In this document: positions 1 to 8,811 of the stretch, piece by piece
How the letters are laid out: each line of letters begins with the position of its first letter
How positions within the stretch are numbered: position 1 is the stretch's first letter
From: Coriobacteriia bacterium
GTDB lineage: Bacteria > Actinomycetota > Coriobacteriia > Anaerosomatales > PHET01
Direction: 5' to 3'
Assembly (NCBI GenBank): GCA_009779675.1
Contig: WRDS01000009.1
Span: forward strand, 1-35,202
Length of the DNA: 35,202 nucleotides
Notes under the pieces: model-generated
Told to the model about the DNA's origin: nothing
Database searches by the model: none
Seen by the model: the letters and a program-made list of their open reading frames with translations, nothing else
Made by a program: the position numbers and the translations under genes

Positions 1-442
1 CAAAGCGCGGGGTTGCCACCGAGAAGACCGTAACGCCCGCATCAAGGGCCCGGATCGCCTCGCTGTAGGCACCCGATCCGATCGTTGCGTCAGTCCCTAT
101 CACGCCCACTCGGCGGTTCCGGGTCGCCATAACGGACGCACGGGCACCCGGCTCCACCACACCGACCACCGGCACATCAAAGATGCGCTGGGCGAGCGCA
201 AGCCCTGCAGCCGTACCGCTGTTGCACGCGATGACGATGAGCTTGACACCGCACTCCTGTAGCCATGCGCAGATCTCGATGACGAAACGCCGGACCTCGG
301 GAAGGGCGCGGGGGCCGTAGGGACAACGGGCGGTGTCCCCAAAGTAGATGAGCGACTCATTTGGAAGCGCACGGGCGATCTCGCGGGCCACCGTGAGCCC
401 GCCGATACCCGAATCAAAGATGCCGATAGGTTTTGATCTCAT
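1..442 (-). CDS. murI: glutamate racemase, C-terminal part cut by window edge
   Basis: This enzyme interconverts L- and D-glutamate in the cytoplasm and supplies D-Glu for peptidoglycan. The reading frame opens at the ATG at 442 and runs off the left edge after about 147 codons, so the ORF track missed it. Two family hallmarks are visible. FDSGIGGLT (residues 9-17) contains the first Asp-Ser pair, and IACNSGTAA contains the first catalytic cysteine (C73). GDTARCPYG near residue 35 is the substrate-loop motif. The second catalytic Cys lies outside the window. The gene follows cheB on the same strand after 67 nt, so it may be read through from the chemosensory operon. No Shine-Dalgarno is seen. 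A TATACT hexamer lies 6 nt before the ATG, which would fit a leaderless transcript. Confidence 0.95.
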   Translation of the reverse strand, partial: MRSKPIGIFDSGIGGLTVAREIARALPNESLIYFGDTARCPYGPRALPEVRRFVIEICAWLQECGVKLIVIACNSGTAAGLALAQRIFDVPVVGVVEPGARASVMATRNRRVGVIGTDATIGSGAYSEAIRALDAGVTVFSVATPRF

Positions 443-443
443 C

Positions 444-473
444 GTATGAGTATAGCGCGTATGAGTATAGCGC
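444..473. repeat. 15-bp tandem duplication (x2) just before murI
   Basis: The unit gtatgagtatagcgc occurs twice back to back with no mismatch. On the minus strand each copy contains TATACT, a -10-like hexamer. The copy nearer murI ends 6 nt before its ATG. The duplication fills the place where a ribosome binding site would be expected. Confidence 0.85.
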
Positions 474-509
474 CTGGGGTGTAGGCACGTAGCTGGCCCA
501 CAGCTGCCC

Positions 510-1565
510 TCAGCCCAGCACCGCTTTCGTAATAGCATCGGCTACGCAGTGGACGGGGAGCACATCCATCGCCGCTCCAATATCAACGGCGGCCTTGGGC
601 ATGCCGTAGACAACAGACGTAGCCTCATCCTGGGCAATGGTATAGGCTCCCTCATTGCGCATGAGTTTAAGCCCCTCAGCGCCATCCGCCCCCATTCCCG
701 TAAGAAGCACCCCTACGGTATTCGCTCCATGCATCAAGGCAACCGAGTCAAAAAGCGTGTCGATGTTAGGCACATAGACCTGGCCCGGGGATGACGCGAC
801 AACGCGCATAGCCGAGCCCTCGAACCTCAGGTTGGCCCCGGTGGGAGCAAGATAGGCGACCCCCGGTTCTGGGACCACCCCGTTCTCGGCAACAGTCACC
901 TTGATCGCACAACCCGAGTCAAGCCAACTCGCAAGGCCGGAGACGAACCCGTCGGCGATATGCTGCGCGACCACTACGGGGACAGGAAGGTCTGCCGAGA
1001 GCCGACCAAGGACCTCGAGCAGCGCCGACGGCCCGCCCGTCGAAGAGCCAATAGCCACCAGCGAACGCTTCGCCATGGAACCGACCTTGGCCAAACGGGC
1101 AGGCCGGACCGTCCGTTTGCCCCGGACATGGGTGACGACCTTCACGTTTGCGAGGACCTTCACCTTTTGGATGATCGCCTCGCCGATCTCGCCGAGCGTT
1201 GTCCAATCCCTTGCTTCCGGCTTCTTCACTACGTCAAGCGCCCCTAAATCGAGCGCCTCAAAAGCACTGCCCATCCCTTGTCCGTAAACAGATGTCGAGA
1301 CCACAAGGATCGGCGTGGGGGCAAAAGCCATGATCTGCTCGGTGGCATCAAGACCGTCAAGCACCGGCATATGGATGTCCATCGTCACGATATCGGGGCG
1401 CAAGGCGGCTACCCTCTCAACCGCCTCGGCACCGTTTTTTGCTTGACCCACTACCTCTATATCAGGATCGCTTTGCAGTATCTGCACAAGTAGCTCGCGT
1501 GCTACAAACGAATCGTCAACCACTACCGCCCTGATTTTTTTGCGTATCCTGCCCACTGCACTCAT
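510..1565 (-). CDS. cheB: CheB: receiver domain + protein-glutamate methylesterase
   Basis: CheB removes methyl groups from chemoreceptor glutamates and is switched on by phosphoryl transfer from CheA. Counting from the ATG at 1565 (351 aa), an N-terminal receiver domain carries the acidic pair D17/D18, the phospho-acceptor D63 (IVTMDIHMP) and a lysine in VVKKP. The C-terminal methylesterase domain has IGSSTGGPS with the catalytic Ser (about S175), AQH (H202) and TGMGADGAEG with the catalytic Asp. The ORF track begins 30 nt earlier at a GTG (1595). That start is also possible: it lies 11 nt after the cheA stop with GAGAGCAGGG upstream. I prefer the ATG because the extra ten residues precede the usual start of the fold. 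It is the last chemotaxis gene of the operon. Confidence 0.95.
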   Translation of the reverse strand: MSAVGRIRKKIRAVVVDDSFVARELLVQILQSDPDIEVVGQAKNGAEAVERVAALRPDIVTMDIHMPVLDGLDATEQIMAFAPTPILVVSTSVYGQGMGSAFEALDLGALDVVKKPEARDWTTLGEIGEAIIQKVKVLANVKVVTHVRGKRTVRPARLAKVGSMAKRSLVAIGSSTGGPSALLEVLGRLSADLPVPVVVAQHIADGFVSGLASWLDSGCAIKVTVAENGVVPEPGVAYLAPTGANLRFEGSAMRVVASSPGQVYVPNIDTLFDSVALMHGANTVGVLLTGMGADGAEGLKLMRNEGAYTIAQDEATSVVYGMPKAAVDIGAAMDVLPVHCVADAITKAVLG

Positions 1566-1606
1566 AGGCCCGCCCTGCCACCGCGCATCCGCCACATCCC
1601 TGCTCT

Positions 1607-3946
1607 CTACCTTGTCAGATGCTCAACAGTGTCAAGCAACGTCCCCTGATTGAACACAGACTTGGTGATATACGCATCTGCCCCCGCTTCGATGCCGAGC
1701 GCTTTTTCCTCATCGCGCTCCAATGATGTGACGATCACGACCGGCAGATGGGCGAACTCGGGGTCGCTTTTTATGGCTTTTGCCAACTCAAAGCCGGTCA
1801 TGTTGGGCATCTGCACGTCACTCACTATGATGTCGACTTTCAGCCCTTCCCGTAATTTTGTGAGCCCTGCCAAGGCATCGTTTGCAGTCTCAACATAGTA
1901 CCCTGCTGCCTCAAAGATCGACCGCTCGAGCTCCCGGGTCGTGAACGAGTCCTCACATATGAGCACCCGTCGCTGCCGAGGGCCCGCCGACTGCCCACGG
2001 GTCGCAGACCGGGACCGACCCGTTCGGTTATGGGCCCCTACGATCATGTCGGGCACGTGCAGGATCGGCACGATCTCGCCTTCCTCGGCCACGGTCACCC
2101 CAGCGATATTAGACACCTTGCCAAAATGCTTGCCGAGGGGCTTGATCACGATCTGCTGCTCGCTCTCAAACTCATCGACGACAAAACCGAACCGATAGCC
2201 CGTGTGCCCGATCGAGACAATGGGGACCTTGCCTTCGGGGTGCCCGTGCTCTCTGATGCCGAGAAGATCGGCAAGGTGCACCAATGGAACCGCCCTGCGT
2301 CCCCGCCGGATGACCTCTCGCCCATCGAAGCGCTGGATCTCCGATGGATCCAGCAAGAGTGTCTCTTCGACAGATGCCGTCGGCAGCGCAAAATACCGGT
2401 TCCCTACTCTAAGCACAAAGGCGCGGATGATCGCGAGCGTGAGCGGAACGGTAAGTCTAAACTGCGTTCCCTCGCCCAGTTTTGAGTACACATCGAGCGA
2501 GCCTTTTAGCTTCTCGACGATGAGTTCCCGCACAACATCCATTCCAACACCGCGACCGGACAGCTCGGTGATGATCGTCGATGTCGAAAAGCCCGCCTCA
2601 AAGATCAGGTACATCGCCTCGCGGTCGGAGAGCGCCTCTGCATTGGACTCGGCGATATACCCGCGGCGAACCGCGGCGGCTTTGATGGCCTCTGGGTCGA
2701 TGCCAGCACCGTCATCCGACACCTCGATAACAATCCTGTCGCCCTCCTGGTGCATGGCGACACGCACCTTGCCCTTTGCGGGCTTGCCCCGTTTTATCCG
2801 AGTCAGAGGGTCTTCTATCCCATGGCCTACGGCATTACGCATGAGGTGTACAAGCGGGTCATTGATCTGCTCCAAGACCTTTTTGTCAACCTCGGTCTCC
2901 CCTCCCTCGATCTCAAACTCAATCTCCTTGCCAACATCTTTGGCAAGGTTGCGCATCGTGCGAGGATACGCCTGAAAGACCGTATTGGCGGGCAGCATAC
3001 GCATGCGCATACTCTGCTGTTGCAGATCGGAAATGACCGCGGAAGCACGCGAGGTGTCCTCGTTCTGGGTTTTCACAAACTGGGCAATGCCGCACTCGTG
3101 GTCGACAAGAAGGCGGTCAAACTGCTCGACATCCTCGGTGCCGACACTCCACCCTTGCAGATCGACCTTGCTCAAGGCAGCCCTGAGACAACTCCATTCC
3201 CTATGGATCTCCATAGCCTGCAGATGCAAAGACCGCAGGTGACTGACTTGTTTTGCCCCTTTGACCTGACCGATGACGACTTCGCCGACCATGTTTAAGA
3301 GTGAGTCCAGCTCATTTGTGCGCACACGGACCGTTGACTGCGCTTTGGCAGAAGACCCAGAGGAGGCCGCCGACCCGCTCGAACCGCCTGTGGGAGCCAC
3401 ATCAGAAATGGACGCGGCATCCGCCTCGGCAGGAGGGCCAGGATGCCCATCGCCGACAGATGTGCGGCCATCCTCATCGGCATCACTGGCGATACCAGCA
3501 GGATCGCTGCAGGAAAAACCCGCTTCCTCTAAAGCGCTATCCTCGCTATCCTCGCGCACCAGGCAAGAAGCGAGCCGCTTTTGTAGCTTATCCAGGTCAA
3601 GTTCTCCGGCAACGTTCGTGCCTCCCTTCGCCGTGAGGAACATGACGGCATCGAACGCCTCAAAAAAGCAGTCGCTCACCGCAGAGGAGTAGACGAGCTT
3701 CCCATCGCGGATCTGCACCATGATGTCCTCAAGATGATGCGCAAGGTCGGATATCTCGATAAGCCCGACCATCCTTGCCGAGCCTTTGAGCGTGTGCGCA
3801 TCGCGCAGCATGCCCTCAATGAGTTTTTTTTCATCCGGGACAGCCTCAAGCCGGATCGCACTCTCGTTGAGGCGCTGGAGCAGATCCTGGGCTTCCTCTT
3901 GGAACTTTTCAATAAATGCAGTCCGGTCGAAGTCGACCATAGCCAC
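1607..3946 (-). CDS. cheA: hybrid CheA histidine kinase with C-terminal receiver
   Basis: This is the central kinase of the chemosensory array, 779 aa. An Hpt domain contains AHTLKGSARMVG with phospho-accepting H51. It is followed by a Ser/Ala/Asp-rich linker (about 130-205) with no recognisable P2 domain. The dimerisation/P3 region starts near VRTNELDSLLNMVGEVV. The HATPase domain carries HLMRNAVGHGIE (N box), DDGAGIDP and GRGVGMDVV. A CheW-like P5 domain begins about LTLAIIRAFVLRVG, and a C-terminal receiver contains CEDS and IIVSDVQMP. CheA-REC hybrids are known from Frz and type IV pilus pathways, where the fused receiver can act as phosphate sink or output. The N box reads AVGHG where AVDHG is more usual. 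The start is GTG 3946 or ATG 3940, both behind AAAAGGAA. It lies 24 nt downstream of the MCP gene. Confidence 0.96.
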   Translation of the reverse strand: MAMVDFDRTAFIEKFQEEAQDLLQRLNESAIRLEAVPDEKKLIEGMLRDAHTLKGSARMVGLIEISDLAHHLEDIMVQIRDGKLVYSSAVSDCFFEAFDAVMFLTAKGGTNVAGELDLDKLQKRLASCLVREDSEDSALEEAGFSCSDPAGIASDADEDGRTSVGDGHPGPPAEADAASISDVAPTGGSSGSAASSGSSAKAQSTVRVRTNELDSLLNMVGEVVIGQVKGAKQVSHLRSLHLQAMEIHREWSCLRAALSKVDLQGWSVGTEDVEQFDRLLVDHECGIAQFVKTQNEDTSRASAVISDLQQQSMRMRMLPANTVFQAYPRTMRNLAKDVGKEIEFEIEGGETEVDKKVLEQINDPLVHLMRNAVGHGIEDPLTRIKRGKPAKGKVRVAMHQEGDRIVIEVSDDGAGIDPEAIKAAAVRRGYIAESNAEALSDREAMYLIFEAGFSTSTIITELSGRGVGMDVVRELIVEKLKGSLDVYSKLGEGTQFRLTVPLTLAIIRAFVLRVGNRYFALPTASVEETLLLDPSEIQRFDGREVIRRGRRAVPLVHLADLLGIREHGHPEGKVPIVSIGHTGYRFGFVVDEFESEQQIVIKPLGKHFGKVSNIAGVTVAEEGEIVPILHVPDMIVGAHNRTGRSRSATRGQSAGPRQRRVLICEDSFTTRELERSIFEAAGYYVETANDALAGLTKLREGLKVDIIVSDVQMPNMTGFELAKAIKSDPEFAHLPVVIVTSLERDEEKALGIEAGADAYITKSVFNQGTLLDTVEHLTR

Positions 3947-3970
3947 CCGTTCCTTTTCAACAAAGTGGCG

Positions 3971-5200
3971 CTATGCACCCTCAATGATAACCAGGTCACC
4001 AGCAAGCTGGTTCAGGCCGCTTTCAATCGATGAGAGCGCGTCGACTGAAGATGCCACTTGCCGCGACCCGGCAGCCGATTGCTGCGCAACGGCAGCGACC
4101 TCGCGCATAGCTTTGACCACTTGGTCTGTCGCTGATTTTTGCTGTTGCGTCGCCGCAGAGATCTCTTTGGCCGAAATCGCCGTATGCTCGACCATCTCCA
4201 CAATCTGATTAAGCGAGTCCCTGGTGCTCTGAGCAAGATCGACACTGGATTGAACCTGCTTCATCTCCTGCTCGGTAGACATGACAAGCTCGGTTGATGC
4301 CGACTGGATCTCACCGATGATCGCCGAGATCTCAGAGGTTGACTCGACTACCGACTCTGCCAACTTGCGGATCTCGACAGCTACAACCGAGAAACCCTTG
4401 CCGGTCTCACCTGCACGTGCCGCCTCGATGGCAGCGTTAAGGGCAAGTATCTTTGTCTGGTCGGCGATCGAGTTGATGATGGTGAGCACTTGCCCGATCT
4501 GCTGGCTGCGTGCGCTCAACGCAAGAATACGGCTTGCGCTCGATTGTGTGCGTGCCTTGATGTCCTCTATCGCAGAAAGCGTGCTGCCAACAGCAGCCTG
4601 CCCTGACTCAACGGAATGCAGCGATGCCTCAGCCATACTTACAACCTGGTTGGCATTCTCGGCGATCTGGCGGTACGTGCTCGCAAGCTCTTCCATCGTC
4701 GCAGTGGTCTGCGCAATCGACGCTGCCTGCTCGGCAGCTCCCGAAGCCTGCTGCTCAGTAGCGCTTAGGATCTCGTTGGAAAACCGCTGGAGCTGGTCTG
4801 AGACCGACTCTTTCTGGCTGACAAGCTGCACCAAGATCTCAGTCGTCTTGTTATGGGCATCAGCCAAAGCACCTACTTCGTTTTCTGCATCGACCGGCAC
4901 CTTTTGTCCGATCTTTCCAGCAGACATCATGCGAACCGCGTCTAAGAGCCGGTAAAACGGCTGGAGAAGGCGATCTCCTACCAGCACATTGGCATATAGC
5001 CACAGAGAAAGGCCGACGAGCGATACCCCCGATATAATAAGGAATTGGACCCAGAACCCCATTTGGTACTGTTCCATGAACTTGTATCTGAGCAGGAACA
5101 CAACCGCAAGCAACAGGCTCTGATAGATCAGCTGCCAAACAAAACATGCGGCAAGGATCTGATAGAGGATCCGGTGTTTGATACGATTAGTTAACCCCAT
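3971..5200 (-). CDS. methyl-accepting chemotaxis protein without an extracytoplasmic sensor domain
   Basis: A receptor of 409 aa that should nucleate the CheA/CheW array at the membrane. Two hydrophobic segments (about 13-37 and 47-70) are separated by only about nine residues, RYKFMEQYQ, so almost nothing is exposed outside. A HAMP region follows ([20 protein letters not shown]), then a long coiled-coil signalling domain. Its conserved hairpin tip includes [19 protein letters not shown] and [12 protein letters not shown]. Glutamine/glutamate-rich helices on either side contain plausible methylation sites for the CheR and CheB of the same operon. No CheR-docking pentapeptide is seen at the C terminus. 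The stimulus is unknown. With no periplasmic loop it may sense membrane state, a cytoplasmic signal, or a partner protein. The CheW gene lies 11 nt upstream. Confidence 0.95.
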   Translation of the reverse strand: MGLTNRIKHRILYQILAACFVWQLIYQSLLLAVVFLLRYKFMEQYQMGFWVQFLIISGVSLVGLSLWLYANVLVGDRLLQPFYRLLDAVRMMSAGKIGQKVPVDAENEVGALADAHNKTTEILVQLVSQKESVSDQLQRFSNEILSATEQQASGAAEQAASIAQTTATMEELASTYRQIAENANQVVSMAEASLHSVESGQAAVGSTLSAIEDIKARTQSSASRILALSARSQQIGQVLTIINSIADQTKILALNAAIEAARAGETGKGFSVVAVEIRKLAESVVESTSEISAIIGEIQSASTELVMSTEQEMKQVQSSVDLAQSTRDSLNQIVEMVEHTAISAKEISAATQQQKSATDQVVKAMREVAAVAQQSAAGSRQVASSVDALSSIESGLNQLAGDLVIIEGA

Positions 5201-5211
5201 CCTGATGCTCC

Positions 5212-5772
5212 CTAATGTGTGATGCCATCGCTACTGACGGGTCTGAGTACCATATCCACATCCAAAACACTCATCAGACGGCCCTCAACCTCAAGGATCG
5301 CCGAGACACACTCCGTGGCAGCCGTCCCCGACGTGTTTATTATCGGCTCAAAGTCGCCCTCGCTTACATCGATGATGTCTCCGATCTCATCAACCACAAA
5401 AGCGGTTGCAACGTCCCCTTTAGCAAGGACGATCGCAACGTCCATGATGCCCTCGTCCAAAGGCCTTTCCGAGCACCTGGACCCCAGCATCTCCGCTGCC
5501 CCGCACACCGAAAGGATCTCGCCACGTAAATTGGTCACTCCGAGCACATACTCGGGCACACACGGCAGCGAAACGACCGTGAAGCCATGGATGATCTCCC
5601 GAACAGGCGACACCTTCACGGCATACCATTCATTTCCGGCACAGAAAGACAGCACCGCCTCAAGCAGAGGCTTGTCCTGTTGTTCTTTGACGTGGGCAAG
5701 TGACTCGGCGCGCTGGCGCAGCACCTCATCGTCAGATGGGGTCGTGGGAAGCGCACGCGTCGGCTCACCCAT
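5212..5772 (-). CDS. cheW: CheW-type coupling protein (first of two)
   Basis: A scaffold that links receptors to CheA. From the ATG at 5772 it is 186 aa. About 35 charged N-terminal residues precede a CheW fold with the signature [19 protein letters not shown] and, further on, [14 protein letters not shown]. The ATG overlaps the upstream cheW stop as TGATG, which indicates translational coupling. For that reason I do not use the GTG at 5793 in the ORF track, which would add seven residues and overlap the neighbour further. It is the longer of the two CheW proteins and diverges in sequence from the second, so the two may serve different positions in the array or different receptors. Confidence 0.93.
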   Translation of the reverse strand: MGEPTRALPTTPSDDEVLRQRAESLAHVKEQQDKPLLEAVLSFCAGNEWYAVKVSPVREIIHGFTVVSLPCVPEYVLGVTNLRGEILSVCGAAEMLGSRCSERPLDEGIMDVAIVLAKGDVATAFVVDEIGDIIDVSEGDFEPIINTSGTAATECVSAILEVEGRLMSVLDVDMVLRPVSSDGITH

Positions 5773-6287
5773 CACGCCACCACGCTCAAACACCTGAACA
5801 GCTGCTCTGCCGAAAGCATATAGACCAGGTTCTTATCGAGACGCGCAACCGATTCCATCAGTGCGCTCAACGGATAGGAGTGTGGCACCTCGCGCACCTG
5901 TGCCGCAGAGAGGTCGAATACGTCCTCGACCGCATCGACCACGAGTGCGATGACCTCACCACAAAACGTCGCAAACACCATCGGGGTGTCAAGGGTCTTC
6001 TCGGCAGAAGGAACGCCGAGCAAGACCGCAAGATCGACCGCTGGCACAATCTCCCCGCGCAGATCAACAATGCCTATGACACCTGTTGCCGCCCCTGTGG
6101 CAGCAGACATACCAACAATCGGTTGGACCTCAAGCACATGCTCGAGGCGCAGCCCGAAATGTTGGTCGGCGACCGAGAATACGACGTACTGCACATTGGC
6201 ACCCCTGGCAGCCTGCTCCTCCGAGCCGAGGGCAGCAGACTTCTCTTTGCCCAGATGCACATTGAGGTCATTTGCCCGACCGCTCAC
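5772..6287 (-). CDS. cheW: CheW-type coupling protein (second of two)
   Basis: 171 aa, CheW fold from about residue 32 (VQYVVFSVADQHFGLRLEHV) through GVIGIVDLRGEIVPAVDLA. The start is GTG at 6287, which overlaps the stop of the upstream GspE-like gene as GTGA, so translation is probably coupled. Two CheW genes in tandem within a single-receptor operon often mean that one CheW serves receptors encoded elsewhere or that they form mixed array rings. That reading is inference. No unusual composition is seen. Confidence 0.93.
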   Translation of the reverse strand: MSGRANDLNVHLGKEKSAALGSEEQAARGANVQYVVFSVADQHFGLRLEHVLEVQPIVGMSAATGAATGVIGIVDLRGEIVPAVDLAVLLGVPSAEKTLDTPMVFATFCGEVIALVVDAVEDVFDLSAAQVREVPHSYPLSALMESVARLDKNLVYMLSAEQLFRCLSVVA

Positions 6288-8359
6288 TTCGCAAACCTCA
6301 AGACCCGATTCAGCTCATTAGGGCTGATGATGCCTTTTTCGACTTTCGACAGGCCTGAGGAGACCATTGAGCGCATGCCGGCCTTGGTCGCCGCAATGCG
6401 GATGTTGTTAACACTCTCATCGCCCACGATGACCGTGCGGACAGGCTCGGTGAACGGCAGCACCTCAAAGATCCCGGTCGCACCAGAGTATCCGGTCCCC
6501 GAACACGCAGGGCACCCTTTGCCCTCGTGCGGCACAATGCCCATGCGGGCACCAGGGATCTTTGACACGATTGAGCTCTGGGTCGGTTCTGCGCATGTGG
6601 TGCAGTTCGTCCGGAGAATGCGCTGACCCACCCCAAGCGTAAGCGAGTTCGCAAGCGAGACCGGCTCAACGCCCATATCAAGGAGCCTTCTTACGCCAGA
6701 AACAATATCCCCGCTCACGAAGGTCACAATCACAAGCTTGCCCATCCCCGCCGCTTTGATAGCAAGGTTGGCCTCATCGACAGCCTGGATGGAGTCAAGC
6801 GCGAGCACATCGGTGTCCTGCTCGAATCCGGCGGAAAAATACCCTGCAGCCGGTATCGGAGTGCCAGGGCTGACTTGGACTTGGGCTGCTGCGGGAATCT
6901 CATAGTCTATTGAGCGCTCCACCGAGTACACGGTTTTGCCCACCTGCGCCGCATGCTGCAGGAGCGCGTAGTACGTCGCCGAGCAGCCACCGCCCACCGG
7001 AGCAGCGATCAACAGCAGCCCGCGCCCACGTTCGACCATCGCATGAAGCGCTTTTTGCTCAGCATCCGACATTCCAAGGGCAGCAAGGTCTTTTGGACGC
7101 GGCGGATTCGTCACTGCCGAGATGACAAGCCGTTGCCCGGCGATTGTTGGAACCGCTGAGATCGAGAACACGACGTCCTTACCAGCGATCTCTGTACGCA
7201 CCCGGCCAAGCGCCGGACGGCTGTCCGGGATGTCGCCCAACCGTGCAAAGTTTATAAAACCCTTGATGAGCTGTTTTTCCATAGACAGCGGGGCGCTTGC
7301 TATCTTCTCAAGCCTGCCCCGGATCCTGAACACCAAGAAGAAGTCCGACTTGTAGGGCAGTAGGTGTATCTTGCTCGCACCGCGGCGCACTGCAGCCTCA
7401 AGGATGTCTGTAACCAAAATAGCGACCGCACGCTCATCGGCAACCGCTAAGACATCAAGGTCTATCGATGGGCTATCCTCGCCGATCTCACTTCCCATGA
7501 CCTGCTCAACGGTCAACGCCGCAGAAACATCTGCGATGTCGCTGTCAGCTGCCACACTGGGACCCGAGTCGAGCTCGCCGACCGCAAACCCCTCTGCACT
7601 TGAAGAAGCGTGCTCGACTCCAAACGCTGCTGCCTCTACCTCATCAGGCGCTGAAAGCGGTTCGGGGGTCCACTGTGTATCTTCGGAAATATCAGGATCG
7701 GGGACCTCTTCAGATACGGAGGACTCAGAAGAAGCAACGTCGGGGGCCACTCCCGCCTGGGACACCAGGCCGTCCATCGTAAACTCATTTGCCCCGCTCG
7801 TGTCGGCAGGTGCTGCCGAAGCCGCCTCTAGCGCGCTGTCCGCCGCCCCTGACCCACTCGCCCCCGGCCTGCTGTCCGCCCCTGACCCGCTGTCCGCCGC
7901 CCCTGGTCTGCTGTAATACTCCAGCAGCGCCTCTTCCACCGCCGACCTCTCGCCGATGACAGCGTTAAGCTCAATCCCGTTCGCGGCACCGATCTCTTCA
8001 AAAGCAAACACCGAGGCAAGGTCGCCGAGGGCCACGGTAAGCACCCCGTCGATATCAAACAACGGCAATAACCGATAGGCGTTGGCAACATCTGCCGGTA
8101 TAAGCCGCAGCGCATCCTCGTCGGGCGCGTAACTCTTCAAGTCGATTTGCGGGTAACCAAGATCCCGCTCGAGTACAAGTGCGAGCTGCGCTTCGGTGAT
8201 GACACCTTCTGCAAGGAGCCGTCTCCCCATCTCGCCATCGGTAGCCGAATCGACACGGATAGCCTCAACCTGCCCAGGCAGGATGTACTTCGAACTGACA
8301 AGCGAGTTTATTACCTGATCTGCTGTGGATTTTGCTGTGATATCTGGCATCGTGATCAC
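6284..8359 (-). CDS. GspE/PilB-family protein with degenerate ATPase domain (predicted pseudo-ATPase)
   Basis: 691 aa. Residues about 15-150 resemble the MshEN/T2SSE N-terminal domain (GRRLLAEGVITEAQLALVL... GYPQIDL). An Ala/Ser/Glu/Asp-rich linker (about 150-300) follows. The C-terminal half aligns by eye with type II secretion/type IV pilus ATPases and keeps the tetracysteine zinc site (CTTC...CPAC) and the terminal helices. The catalytic parts are lost. The Walker A region reads APVGGGCSATYY, with Cys459 where the lysine should be. The Walker B stretch reads VLALDSIQAVDEANLA instead of a GEIRD-type motif. The SDIHIE Asp box reads SKIHLL, and the histidine box is FVSG. The MshEN c-di-GMP motif also lacks its Arg and Gln (EMG...ERD). 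ATP hydrolysis is therefore unlikely, and a scaffold or regulatory role is my inference. The gene sits between a receiver and cheW. Confidence 0.85.
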   Translation of the reverse strand: MITMPDITAKSTADQVINSLVSSKYILPGQVEAIRVDSATDGEMGRRLLAEGVITEAQLALVLERDLGYPQIDLKSYAPDEDALRLIPADVANAYRLLPLFDIDGVLTVALGDLASVFAFEEIGAANGIELNAVIGERSAVEEALLEYYSRPGAADSGSGADSRPGASGSGAADSALEAASAAPADTSGANEFTMDGLVSQAGVAPDVASSESSVSEEVPDPDISEDTQWTPEPLSAPDEVEAAAFGVEHASSSAEGFAVGELDSGPSVAADSDIADVSAALTVEQVMGSEIGEDSPSIDLDVLAVADERAVAILVTDILEAAVRRGASKIHLLPYKSDFFLVFRIRGRLEKIASAPLSMEKQLIKGFINFARLGDIPDSRPALGRVRTEIAGKDVVFSISAVPTIAGQRLVISAVTNPPRPKDLAALGMSDAEQKALHAMVERGRGLLLIAAPVGGGCSATYYALLQHAAQVGKTVYSVERSIDYEIPAAAQVQVSPGTPIPAAGYFSAGFEQDTDVLALDSIQAVDEANLAIKAAGMGKLVIVTFVSGDIVSGVRRLLDMGVEPVSLANSLTLGVGQRILRTNCTTCAEPTQSSIVSKIPGARMGIVPHEGKGCPACSGTGYSGATGIFEVLPFTEPVRTVIVGDESVNNIRIAATKAGMRSMVSSGLSKVEKGIISPNELNRVLRFAK

Positions 8360-8373
8360 TGCCGCCTTTTACT

Positions 8374-8754
8374 TTAAGCCTGCACTTTGGCAAGTTCTTC
8401 TGCAACAACTGCGAGGAGACGCTCTGGCTCGACTGGTTTGGTCAGGTATTGGTCGGCACCGGTCCGGATACCCGTGGCCATAGACTGCTCTTCTGCCTTT
8501 GCCGTCAACATAATGATCGGGATCTTCTGGTAGTTCTTGTCAAATTTAAGCAGTCGACATACACGATAACCATCGAGTTTGGGCAACATGACATCAAGCA
8601 AGATCAGGTCAGGCGACTCACTTTTTGCAGCATCGAGCGCTTCAGCTCCATCCGAGGCCTCTATGACCTCGTACCCGGCGGAAATCAGAAGCGACTTAAT
8701 CATCTCCCGGATGGTCAGACTGTCATCGACTAGCAGTATCCGTGTTGTAGACAT
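8374..8754 (-). CDS. stand-alone response regulator receiver (CheY/PilG/PilH-like)
   Basis: A single receiver domain of 126 aa with no output domain. All signature residues are present: acidic pocket D10/D11 (LLVDDSLTIRE), phospho-acceptor D54 (LILLDVMLP), T84 (IIMLTAKAE) and K106 (YLTKPVEPERLL). It is the expected diffusible target of CheA. The adjoining PilB-like gene, 14 nt downstream, makes a PilG/PilH-type role more likely than a flagellar CheY role, but sequence alone cannot separate them. ATG at 8754 is preceded by GGGGAGCAG, a good ribosome binding site. Confidence 0.93.
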   Translation of the reverse strand: MSTTRILLVDDSLTIREMIKSLLISAGYEVIEASDGAEALDAAKSESPDLILLDVMLPKLDGYRVCRLLKFDKNYQKIPIIMLTAKAEEQSMATGIRTGADQYLTKPVEPERLLAVVAEELAKVQA

Positions 8755-8811
8755 GGGAGTCTGCTCCCCTCTCGGCTATTAACCACAACAATCACTTTGC
8801 CTAACACCGGG

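Noticed and set aside
100-417. 105-codon minus ORF at the left edge
   Set aside because: Shadow of murI in another frame. The true gene is open to the window edge and therefore absent from the ORF track.
2202-2975. 257-codon plus-strand ORF inside cheA
   Set aside because: Antisense shadow of the CheA kinase domain; Ser/Pro/Arg-rich composition typical of wrong-strand translation.
5700-6626. 308-codon plus-strand ORF across the two cheW genes and the PilB-like gene
   Set aside because: It spans three well-supported minus-strand genes with overlapping starts and stops and has no recognisable domain.
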